NCBI GenBank assembly: GCA_900549295.1 | Contig: URNG01000033.1 | Span: 1-28,414, forward strand | DNA length: 28,414 nt | Source: an uncultured Rhodocyclaceae bacterium | Lineage (GTDB): Bacteria > Pseudomonadota > Gammaproteobacteria > Burkholderiales > Rhodocyclaceae | Direction: 5' to 3' | In this document: in pieces, positions 22,493 through 28,414 of the stretch | Layout of the letters: every line of letters starts with the position of its first letter | Numbering within the stretch: the first letter of the stretch is position 1 | Program-made: the position numbers and the translations under genes | The notes under the pieces: generated by a model | Database searches by the model: none | Told to the model about the DNA's origin: nothing | Seen by the model: only the letters and a program-made list of their open reading frames with translations

Positions 22493-23419
22493 ATGGAGCT
22501 TCGACATCTTCGCTGCTTTCTCATCGTTGCAGAGGAGCTTCATTTCGCTCGCGCCGCTGAACGACTACATATCGACCAATCTCCACTTTCACGCACTATC
22601 AAAGAATTGGAAGAGGAACTTGGTGCTCGTTTATTCCTTCGTACTACCCGAAGCACTCAACTAACCCGTGCCGGACGACAGCTTCTAGAGCATGTCCCGC
22701 GCATTTTTACCGCGTTAGAACAGGCCCGCGATAGCGTTAAATCAGCTGCCAACGGATTTTTCGGCCAGTTGCGGATTGCCTTGTCTGATGGAGTGACGCC
22801 ATCACGGCTACCAGCTTTGCTCGCGCAATGTCGTGAAGAAGACCCAGAAATAGAAATACGGTTGTTCGAGGTGCCGCTCGGACAACAGATCAAGGGTTTA
22901 CACGAAGACTTGTATGACGCAGGCTTTTCAATGGCAGAGGATGGAGGCGATGGCATCTTGGTCACACCTGTTTGGGAAGATGAACTGATGGTGGCAGTGC
23001 CTGCTCGCCATTCGCTACTTGCCCATAAGCGTGTTCCGCTGCAGGAAGTTCTACGTCATCCGTTGGTACTCGGCGACCCCGCAGTGTGCGAAGGCCATGC
23101 TCGGCAAGTCGATCGCTTTCTCCGCAAGCTCAACCAGGAGCCGTTGATAGTCCAGCGCGTAGCGACCTTTGACGTGATGATGACTTTGGTGTCCGCCGGT
23201 CTGGCTTTGGGCCTCGCAGGCTCGGCGCATATAGCATCCTGCCGAGAATCAGGCATCGTGGGCCGTCCTTTGGCGGGCAAGCCGCCAATGCTGAGTACCT
23301 ATCTGCTGCGCCGCGATGCGGAACCTTCCGAGATGCTGGCCCGGTTCATCGAACGAGTGACCTTCATTGATTCGGGGGATGACCTGAACACCGGCGAAGA
23401 ATCTCCCCCTACCCGATGA
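22493..23419 (+). CDS. traR: LysR-family regulator (TraR of Tn4371-type elements)
   Basis: This encodes 308 residues. The N-terminal winged HTH (1-60) is MELRHLRCFLIVAEELHFARAAERLHIDQSPLSRTIKELEEELGARLFLR, followed by a periplasmic-binding-protein-like effector domain (about 90-295). In Tn4371-like ICEs a LysR gene at this position, just before traG, is called traR and is thought to control transfer genes. The effector is unknown. GGAG at 22480-22483 supports ATG 22493; a GTG at 22484 is in frame but overlaps the ribosome site. It follows dgkA by 42 bp on the same strand, so read-through from the cargo could reach it. Control of the dgkA-eptA cargo instead is less likely, as the gene belongs to the backbone. 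Confidence 0.9.
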   Translation: MELRHLRCFLIVAEELHFARAAERLHIDQSPLSRTIKELEEELGARLFLRTTRSTQLTRAGRQLLEHVPRIFTALEQARDSVKSAANGFFGQLRIALSDGVTPSRLPALLAQCREEDPEIEIRLFEVPLGQQIKGLHEDLYDAGFSMAEDGGDGILVTPVWEDELMVAVPARHSLLAHKRVPLQEVLRHPLVLGDPAVCEGHARQVDRFLRKLNQEPLIVQRVATFDVMMTLVSAGLALGLAGSAHIASCRESGIVGRPLAGKPPMLSTYLLRRDAEPSEMLARFIERVTFIDSGDDLNTGEESPPTR

Positions 23420-23432
23420 AAGGATTGGAACC

Positions 23433-23663
23433 ATGAACAAAGTGCTGCCGCTGATGATGATGGCCGCTACGCTGACCGCATGTGGCCAGTCGCAACCTTC
23501 GGAAACCGTGGACTACCTTGTGGCTCACCCCGACCGCATCAAGGAACTCCAGCGCCAATGCAAGGAGGATCGCGCAAAGGTCGGCGATGAACACTGCATG
23601 CGTGCGGCCGAGGCCGCCAATCGGCGCTTCTTCGGTGATCGGCCGGAGCAAAAGACGAAGTAG
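23433..23663 (+). CDS. EexN-like entry-exclusion lipoprotein
   Basis: This encodes 76 residues. A short lipoprotein signal ends in the lipobox LTAC (14-17), so Cys17 would be lipidated. The mature part has the compact motif TVDYLVAHPDRIKELQRQCKEDRAKVGDEHCMRAAEAANRRFFGD, with two cysteines that could pair. This pattern is that of EexN/TrbK-type surface exclusion proteins, which block redundant entry of the same element into a cell that already carries it. It lies 13 bp after traR and is followed by a strong terminator, so traR-eexN forms a unit separate from traG. Confidence 0.8.
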   Translation: MNKVLPLMMMAATLTACGQSQPSETVDYLVAHPDRIKELQRQCKEDRAKVGDEHCMRAAEAANRRFFGDRPEQKTK

Positions 23664-23713
23664 CGTCCGCCGCTGTTGCTTCGCTACGACGAAGCTCTCG
23701 CTACTACATCCAT

Positions 23714-23746
23714 ACGCCGCAACGCGCCCGCGCTCGCGGCGTTTTT
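23714..23746 (+). terminator. intrinsic terminator after the exclusion gene
   Basis: ACGCCGC (23714-23720) and GCGGCGT (23736-23742) are perfect 7-bp arms around a 15-nt GC-rich loop, followed directly by TTTTTA. It lies 50 bp after the EexN-like gene and separates the cargo-traR-eexN transcript from the traG-trb operon. Confidence 0.75.
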
Positions 23747-23878
23747 ATTGTCTTCGCCATTGCAAGAAATCTGGTTTTTTTTGCCTGAATCCCCGCCATA
23801 ACGGCCTTTGACCGGCACTCCCCACGGAACTGATCCTGATGCCTGCGGCACGTCTATGTGCCGTGCTTGGAGGCTGGG
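23747..23878 (+). promoter_or_regulatory. leader of the traG-trb operon
   Basis: This spacer should hold the promoter of the large transfer operon. A T8 tract lies at about 23775-23782. An inverted repeat, CGGCAC (23846-23851) with GTGCCG (23858-23863), ends 6 bp before the traG Shine-Dalgarno sequence (GGAGG, 23869-23873). It could be an operator for TraR or a hairpin that affects traG translation. No strong -35/-10 pair stands out. Confidence 0.35.
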
Positions 23879-25882
23879 ATGCAAGGGACGAACGTGCTGT
23901 TCGGTCAGATCGCTGTGGTATTAGGCATCGTGATCGCCGGAGTGTGGGGCGCCACACAATGGACAGCAGCAGCCCTTGGCTACCAGCTACGCCTTGGCTC
24001 ACCCTGGTTCGACTTCCTCGGCACGCCGATCTATCACCCGTGGCGGCTGTTCGAGTGGTGGTTCTTCTTCGACGCCTACGCGCCGCGTGTGTTCGACACA
24101 GGCGGCGCCATCGCGGGCGGCAGCGGTCTTGTCGCCGTGCTGGTGGCGATTGGCATGTCGATCTGGCGCTCGCGCCAATCGCGCCTGGTCACGACCTACG
24201 GTTCGGCCCGCTGGGCGAACGCGGATGACATTCGCAAGGCAGGCCTCACACAGCCGGCCGGCGTGTTCCTCGGCCAGCACGACCGCCAGTACCTGCGCCA
24301 TCAAGGGCCAGAGCATGTCCTGACGTTCGCGCCCACGCGCTCGGGCAAAGGCGTCGGCCTCGTGGTGCCGACGCTGCTGTCCTGGCCCGCATCCGCCGTC
24401 ATCCACGACATCAAGGGCGAGAACTGGCAGATCACCGCCGGCTGGCGCTCGCGCTTCTCGCATTGCCTGCTGTTCAACCCCACCGATGCGAATTCTGCCG
24501 CCTACAACCCGCTGCTGGAAGTGCGGCGCGGCGCGCATGAAGTGCGCGACGTTCAGAACATCGCGGACATTTTGGTCGATCCAGAAGGCGCGCTGGAGAA
24601 ACGCAACCATTGGGAGAAGACCAGTCATGCGCTGTTGGTCGGCGCCATCCTGCATGTGCTCTATGCCGGCGAGGACAAGACACTGCGTGGCGTGGCGAAC
24701 TTCCTCAGTGATCCGGCCAGCCCCTTCGAGCTGACCTTGCACCGGATGATGACCACGCCGCACCTGGGCGATGGGCCGCATCCTGTCGTCGCTTCGGCGG
24801 CGCGCGAAGTGCTCAACAAGTCGGACAACGAGCGCTCCGGCGTGTTGAGTACCGCCATGTCGTTCCTCGGCCTGTACCGCGATCCCACGGTGGCCGAAGT
24901 CACTTCGCGCTGCGACTGGCGCATCGCCGACCTGATCGCGGCCGAACATCCGGTGTCGCTGTATCTGGTGGTGCCGCCTTCGGACATTTCGCGGACGAAG
25001 CCACTCATCCGCCTGATCCTCAACCAGATCGGACGGCGCCTCACCGAATCACTTGACGGCTCCGACGGCATCGAGCGCCGCCACAAGCTGCTGCTGATGC
25101 TCGACGAGTTTCCGGCGCTGGGGCGCCTGGACTTCTTCGAGACGGCTTTGGCCTTCATGGCCGGCTACGGCATCCGCAGCTTCCTGATTGCGCAGTCGCT
25201 CAACCAGATCGACAAAGCCTACGGTCAGAACCATTCGATTCTGGACAACTGCCATGTGCGCGTGACGTTCGCCACGAACGACGAGCGCACGGCCAAACGG
25301 ATCTCCGAAACGCTGGGCACGGCCACCGAGCTGCGCGCGCAGCGCAACTACGCGGGCCACCGGCTCGCGCCGTGGCTGGGGCACCTGATGGTGTCGCGCC
25401 AGGAAACCGCACGCCCGCTGCTGACGCCGGGCGAAGTGATGCAGCTGCCGCCCGATGAAGCCGTGGTGATGGTGTCCAGCGTGGCGCCGATCAAGGCCAA
25501 GAAGCTGCGCTACTACGCGGACGCCAATTTCAAGCGCCGCGTGCTGCCGCCGCCCGCGCTGGCGGACGGCCAGTACGCCGACGTGCCGCCGCTGCGCCCC
25601 GACGACTGGAGTGGCCTGGCGATCCCTGCCGTACCCACCGCACCTGCGGTCGAGGTCGCCGAAGGCTTCGGCGCCGCAACCGACGACGGTGGCCCACGCC
25701 GTCAGCCCGAACTAATTGAGGCCGTCGCCTACGACCCCGAGCTGGCCGTGCCCGCGGCCGACTTGGCGTTGCTCGATGACGACGACGACCTGCCGCTTTC
25801 CCTTCCTCGCCAGCTTGATCCGGCCATGCAGCGCACGGCCCGGCTGGCTTCCCTCGACCCTAACGACGGAATCGAGCTATGA
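23879..25882 (+). CDS. traG: type IV coupling protein TraG/VirD4
   Basis: This encodes 667 residues. Two N-terminal membrane segments (about 10-32 and 78-96) are followed by the cytoplasmic ATPase. Walker A is PTRSGKGVG (152-160), Walker B is LLLMLDE (404-410) with EFPALG following, and the motif FLIAQSLNQID (435-445) fits the TraG/VirD4 family. It docks the relaxase-DNA complex onto the Trb channel and powers DNA transfer. The C-terminal 80 residues are acidic and low in complexity. GGAGG at 23869-23873 sets the ATG at 23879; a GTG at 23858 lies inside an inverted repeat. It overlaps the CopG-like gene by ATGA and heads the transfer operon. Confidence 0.95.
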   Translation: MQGTNVLFGQIAVVLGIVIAGVWGATQWTAAALGYQLRLGSPWFDFLGTPIYHPWRLFEWWFFFDAYAPRVFDTGGAIAGGSGLVAVLVAIGMSIWRSRQSRLVTTYGSARWANADDIRKAGLTQPAGVFLGQHDRQYLRHQGPEHVLTFAPTRSGKGVGLVVPTLLSWPASAVIHDIKGENWQITAGWRSRFSHCLLFNPTDANSAAYNPLLEVRRGAHEVRDVQNIADILVDPEGALEKRNHWEKTSHALLVGAILHVLYAGEDKTLRGVANFLSDPASPFELTLHRMMTTPHLGDGPHPVVASAAREVLNKSDNERSGVLSTAMSFLGLYRDPTVAEVTSRCDWRIADLIAAEHPVSLYLVVPPSDISRTKPLIRLILNQIGRRLTESLDGSDGIERRHKLLLMLDEFPALGRLDFFETALAFMAGYGIRSFLIAQSLNQIDKAYGQNHSILDNCHVRVTFATNDERTAKRISETLGTATELRAQRNYAGHRLAPWLGHLMVSRQETARPLLTPGEVMQLPPDEAVVMVSSVAPIKAKKLRYYADANFKRRVLPPPALADGQYADVPPLRPDDWSGLAIPAVPTAPAVEVAEGFGAATDDGGPRRQPELIEAVAYDPELAVPAADLALLDDDDDLPLSLPRQLDPAMQRTARLASLDPNDGIEL

Positions 25883-26343
25883 GCCACTACCGCCTCAACC
25901 TGTTCATCCAGCCGGAGCACGCCAAGCGCCTGGACGAGCTGGCCGCCAAGAAAGGCGTGTCCAAGTCGTCCATCGTCGCGGCGGCGCTCGCATCGTGGCT
26001 GTCGCCCGATGCCGCTGACCAGCGCGAGGCGGCCGTTGCCAAGCGGCTTGATCGCCTGTCGCGCCAGGCCGAGCGCATGGAGCGCGACCAGAACATCGCC
26101 ATCGAAACGCTGGCGCTGTTCATCCGCTACTACCTCACGGTCAGCACGCCAGTCCCCGAGGCGCACCAAGACGCGGCACGCGCGCAGGGCAAAGCGCGCT
26201 TCGAGCAGTTCGTTGAACAGTTGGGCCGCCACCTGCTGCGGGGCCGCAGCCTGCTGCGCGACGTGGTGGAGGAACTGCATCCCGATCCGATGCGGATGGA
26301 GGACGCGGCGGCAGCCGCCCAAGCGCGGGAGCGTGCGTCATGA
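25879..26343 (+). CDS. CopG/RHH family protein in the tra operon
   Basis: This encodes 154 residues. The N-terminal 45 residues (MSHYRLNLFIQPEHAKRLDELAAKKGVSKSSIVAAALASWL) show the strand-helix-helix pattern of a ribbon-helix-helix DNA-binding domain. The rest is helical and charged, possibly a coiled coil (about 50-90: REAAVAKRLDRLSRQAERMERDQNIAIETLALFIRYYL). A gene of this type regularly separates traG from trbB in Tn4371-like ICEs; it may act as a transcriptional regulator of the operon or as a relaxosome accessory protein. Start and stop both overlap neighbours by ATGA. Confidence 0.85.
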   Translation: MSHYRLNLFIQPEHAKRLDELAAKKGVSKSSIVAAALASWLSPDAADQREAAVAKRLDRLSRQAERMERDQNIAIETLALFIRYYLTVSTPVPEAHQDAARAQGKARFEQFVEQLGRHLLRGRSLLRDVVEELHPDPMRMEDAAAAAQARERAS

Positions 26344-27404
26344 GCGCCGTTCCCCAATCCATGACCGCCACGTCGCTCGACCGCCGCATCCAGATGCTGC
26401 GCACGGCGATGGGGCCGCTGATCGCCGCCGCGCTCGAAGACCCGGACGTGGTGGAGGTGATGCTGAATCCCGATCGCACCCTTTGGGTGGATCGGCTTTC
26501 CAGTGGACGCGCGCCGATGGGCGTGGAACTGCCCGAGGCGGACGGCGAGCGAATCATCCGCCTGGTCGCGGCCCATGTCGGCGCGGAAGTCCATCGCGGC
26601 CAGCCGCTGTTGTCCGCCGAGTTGCCCGAAACGGGCGAACGCTTCGAGGGCATCTTGCCACCGGCAGCGCCGGGGCCGGCCTTCGCGTTGCGCAAGCGCG
26701 CCGTCGGCGTGATTCCGCTGGAGCGCTACGTCGTGGAGGGGATGATGACCAGCGCCCAGGCGGGCTTTCTCGTTCGCGCCGTGCGCGAGCGGCAGAACGT
26801 CTTGATCGCCGGCGCCACCAGCAGCGGCAAGACAACCTTGGCCAACGCGCTGCTGGCCGAGATTGCCGCCACGGGCGACCGCGTGCTGGTGCTCGAAGAC
26901 ACGGTGGAGCTGCAATGCGCGGCCCGCGACCACGTTCCGCTGCGCACGCGCGCAGGCGTGGTGTCCATGACGGAGCTGGTGCGCTCGTCCATGCGTCTAC
27001 GCCCGGATCGCGTCGTCGTCGGCGAGGTGCGCGGCGCCGAGGCGCTGGATCTCATCAAGGTGTGGGGCACGGGCCACCCCGGCGGCATCGCCACGATCCA
27101 TGCCGGCTCCGCGTTGGGCGCGCTGCTGCGACTGGAGCAACTGATTCTCGAAGTGGCGGTGAATCCTCCCCGTGCGCTGATCGCCGAGGCGGTCAACGTG
27201 GTGATCCACATCGCCGGGCGCGGGCGCAAACGCCGCATCGAGAGCATCGCCCGCATCGTCGGCTTCGACGGCGTGGGCTACCAATTGGCGGATTGGGAGG
27301 CGGACGCGATGGACGCGCCGTTTCCCGAGCTGCCGCCGGCTCCCTTCGCAGCCGAAATCGCTGCGCCTTCCCTGTCCCCTGACCAACCTGGAGAACTGCC
27401 ATGA
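26340..27404 (+). CDS. trbB: conjugal transfer ATPase TrbB (VirB11-like)
   Basis: This encodes 354 residues. Walker A is GATSSGKT (158-165), the Asp box region is VLVLEDTVELQ (182-192), Walker B is RPDRVVVGEVRG (221-232), and the His box is ATIHAGS (251-257). All fit the secretion ATPase family of TrbB/VirB11. It forms a hexamer at the cytoplasmic face and drives pilus assembly and substrate translocation. The N-terminal domain (1-140) with ALEDPDVVEVMLNPDRTLWVDR is typical. It overlaps the CopG-like gene and trbC by ATGA, consistent with coordinated production of the channel proteins. Confidence 0.96.
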   Translation: MSAVPQSMTATSLDRRIQMLRTAMGPLIAAALEDPDVVEVMLNPDRTLWVDRLSSGRAPMGVELPEADGERIIRLVAAHVGAEVHRGQPLLSAELPETGERFEGILPPAAPGPAFALRKRAVGVIPLERYVVEGMMTSAQAGFLVRAVRERQNVLIAGATSSGKTTLANALLAEIAATGDRVLVLEDTVELQCAARDHVPLRTRAGVVSMTELVRSSMRLRPDRVVVGEVRGAEALDLIKVWGTGHPGGIATIHAGSALGALLRLEQLILEVAVNPPRALIAEAVNVVIHIAGRGRKRRIESIARIVGFDGVGYQLADWEADAMDAPFPELPPAPFAAEIAAPSLSPDQPGELP

Positions 27405-27793
27405 CGCAGATGATCGTTCCTGCTTTCCGTTTTTCTGTAGATCCGCTTTCGTGCCTGTCCAACCCGGCACGGCTGCGCAGCCTGGCCCGCCCTGCGTGGC
27501 AAGGACTGCTGCTGGCTGCATTGCTGCTGTTCCTCGCCGGAACGGCACAGGCCGCCGGTTCCTCGATGCCGTGGGAAGGCCCGCTGCAATCCATCCTCGA
27601 ATCCATCCAGGGGCCGGTGGCGCGCATCGTCGCGGTCATCATCATCATCGCCACGGGCCTCGCGCTGGCCTTCGGCGACACGTCGGGCGGTTTCCGCAAG
27701 CTGATCCAGATCGTGTTCGGCCTGTCCATCGCGTTCGCGGCGTCCTCGTTCTTCCTGTCGTTCTTCAGCTTCTCCGGTGGAGCTGTCGTATGA
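27401..27793 (+). CDS. trbC: TrbC conjugative pilin precursor
   Basis: This encodes 130 residues. A long leader with a hydrophobic core (about 34-47) ends in a signal peptidase site GTAQA (47-51), followed by the mature pilin AGSSMPWEGPLQSILESIQGPVARI with two membrane segments (about 71-90 and 100-121). In RP4 the pilin is trimmed and cyclised by TraF, whose homologue is encoded at 5240-5836. It would polymerise into the conjugative pilus. It overlaps trbB and trbD by ATGA. Confidence 0.93.
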   Translation: MTQMIVPAFRFSVDPLSCLSNPARLRSLARPAWQGLLLAALLLFLAGTAQAAGSSMPWEGPLQSILESIQGPVARIVAVIIIIATGLALAFGDTSGGFRKLIQIVFGLSIAFAASSFFLSFFSFSGGAVV

Positions 27794-28062
27794 GCGGCCC
27801 GGACACCTTCGCGGACGGTTTCGAGATGCCGCTGCATCGCTCGCTGACCGAGCCGATTCTGTTGGGCGGCGCGCCGCGCACCTTGGCGATCGCCAACGGC
27901 ACGCTGGCCGCTGCCGTCGGGCTGGGCCTGCAACTGTGGATTCCGGGCGTCGTGCTTTGGATCGTCGGCCATGCGCTGGCGGTGTGGGGAGCGCGCGTCG
28001 ATCCGCACTTCATGGCCGTGTTCGCCCGGCACATCAAGCACCGCCCGCTGCTTGACGTGTGA
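27790..28062 (+). CDS. trbD: TrbD (VirB3-like) inner-membrane transfer protein
   Basis: This encodes 90 residues. A short N-terminus (PLHRSLTEPILLGGAPRTLAIANGTLAAAV) is followed by a hydrophobic hairpin (about 33-67) and the family ending VDPHFMAVFARHIKHRPLLDV. It matches TrbD/VirB3, a small inner-membrane protein that works with the TrbE/VirB4 ATPase. It starts in an ATGA overlap with trbC and ends 12 bp before trbE. Confidence 0.93.
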   Translation: MSGPDTFADGFEMPLHRSLTEPILLGGAPRTLAIANGTLAAAVGLGLQLWIPGVVLWIVGHALAVWGARVDPHFMAVFARHIKHRPLLDV

Positions 28063-28074
28063 GGGGACGCCGCC

Positions 28075-28414
28075 ATGCTGAACCTCGCCGAATACCGCCA
28101 GCGCCCGGCCTTGCTCGCCGACTGGCTGCCGTGGGCCGGGCTGGTCGCGCCGGGTGTCGTCTTGAACAAGGACGGCTCCTTCCAGCGCACCGCCCGGTTT
28201 CGCGGGCCTGACCTCGACAGCGCGACGCAAGGCGAGTTGATCGCCACGTCGGCGCGCTTGAACAACGCATTGCGCCGCATGGGTTCGGGCTGGGCGCTGT
28301 TCATCGAAGCCGAGCGCCGGCCCGCTGCCGACTATCCGCACTCGGAGTTTCCCGAGCCGCTGTCGTGGCTGGGGGGGGGGGGGACGGCCGGCCCCCTCCC
28401 GGGGGCGGTAGCGC
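28075..28414 (+). CDS. trbE: TrbE/VirB4-like ATPase, 3' truncated
   Basis: The first 99 or so residues (MLNLAEYRQRPALLADWLPWAGLVAPGVVLNKDGSFQRTARFRGPDLDSATQGELIATSARLNNALRRMGSGWALFIEAERRPAADYPHSEFPEPLSWL) are the typical TrbE N-terminus. TrbE is the large ATPase (usually over 800 residues) that energises channel assembly. Walker motifs lie beyond the window. From about 28371 the sequence turns into a 13-base G run and GC-rich bases that no longer encode the family sequence, so the last 14 or so codons should not be trusted. Confidence 0.9.
   Translation, partial: MLNLAEYRQRPALLADWLPWAGLVAPGVVLNKDGSFQRTARFRGPDLDSATQGELIATSARLNNALRRMGSGWALFIEAERRPAADYPHSEFPEPLSWLGGGGTAGPLPGAVA
28371..28414. 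other. suspect contig end: poly-G plus GC-rich bases
   Basis: Thirteen consecutive G residues (28371-28383) are followed by GC-rich bases that break the conserved TrbE reading. This is the look of a low-quality read end; runs of G arise from absent signal in two-colour sequencing. I treat it as an artefact rather than biology. Confidence 0.65.

Larger units (their letters stand above)
1..28414. mobile_element. Tn4371-family ICE, internal segment
   Basis: The whole window reads as ICE backbone with an inserted cargo block. The backbone order is DUF736, DUF2958, DUF2285, AlpA-like HTH, RepA, ParA, DUF2840, TraF, relaxase, then LysR, exclusion lipoprotein, TraG, CopG-like, TrbB, TrbC, TrbD, TrbE. 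This order is known from Tn4371-type elements, where accessory genes usually sit between the relaxase and the LysR/traG block, as they do here (about 8283-22450). The integrase and att sites expected at the left end, and the rest of trb at the right end, lie outside the window. Integration and self-transfer are therefore inferred from the family, not shown by this sequence. Confidence 0.9.

Noticed and set aside
1..28414. tRNA, rRNA, integrase or att sites
   Set aside because: Nothing in the window looks like a tRNA or rRNA gene, and no tyrosine or serine recombinase gene is present, so no attachment site can be assigned.

Overview
The window is a section of an integrative and conjugative element (ICE) with the gene order of the Tn4371 family. 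The host is probably a high-G+C beta- or gammaproteobacterium; the sequence does not let me name the genus. The evidence is a near-complete Tn4371-type backbone on the + strand: DUF736, DUF2958, DUF2285, an AlpA-like HTH protein, RepA, ParA, DUF2840, the TraF peptidase and a DUF3363-type relaxase. After the cargo it resumes with a LysR regulator (TraR), an EexN-like exclusion lipoprotein, TraG, a CopG-like protein and TrbB-TrbC-TrbD-TrbE. Many backbone genes overlap by 4 bp (ATGA), as in a single translated operon. No integrase or att site lies in the window.

Region 1 (1-8282) is the maintenance and mobilisation half. A structured non-coding stretch (1179-1508) carries a 44-bp two-tier palindrome and two further hairpins, the last followed by a T-run. 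Directly downstream of repA are three 18-bp iterons, a perfect 10-bp inverted repeat and an AT-rich stretch, which together form a good candidate vegetative origin. ParA is followed by a small ribbon-helix-helix-like protein. The relaxase is preceded by two tandem hairpins that are candidate oriT elements.

Region 2 (about 8283-22450) is cargo placed between the relaxase and traR. It has three parts. The first is a flavohaem ferric-reductase-like oxidoreductase followed by an OmpR-type response regulator and a sensor kinase. The second is a minus-strand pair, cytochrome b561 and a VIT/CCC1-type metal transporter. The third is a plus-strand series: RND adaptor, HME-type RND pump, DUF3240 protein, outer-membrane factor (frame broken by a GC-rich stretch), PAP2 phosphatase, EptA phosphoethanolamine transferase and DgkA. 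EptA would decorate lipid A, DgkA would remove the diacylglycerol this releases, and PAP2 is a plausible lipid-phosphate partner. The cargo therefore looks like an envelope and metal stress island with its own two-component system. The PAP2-eptA-dgkA part is visibly less GC-rich than its surroundings and probably has a separate origin.

Region 3 (22451-28414) is the start of the mating-pair-formation operon, with a clear intrinsic terminator after the exclusion gene. The window ends inside trbE in a 13-base G run followed by GC-rich nonsense, which looks like an assembly or sequencing artefact. A similar GC-rich stretch interrupts the outer-membrane factor gene near 18.6 kb.
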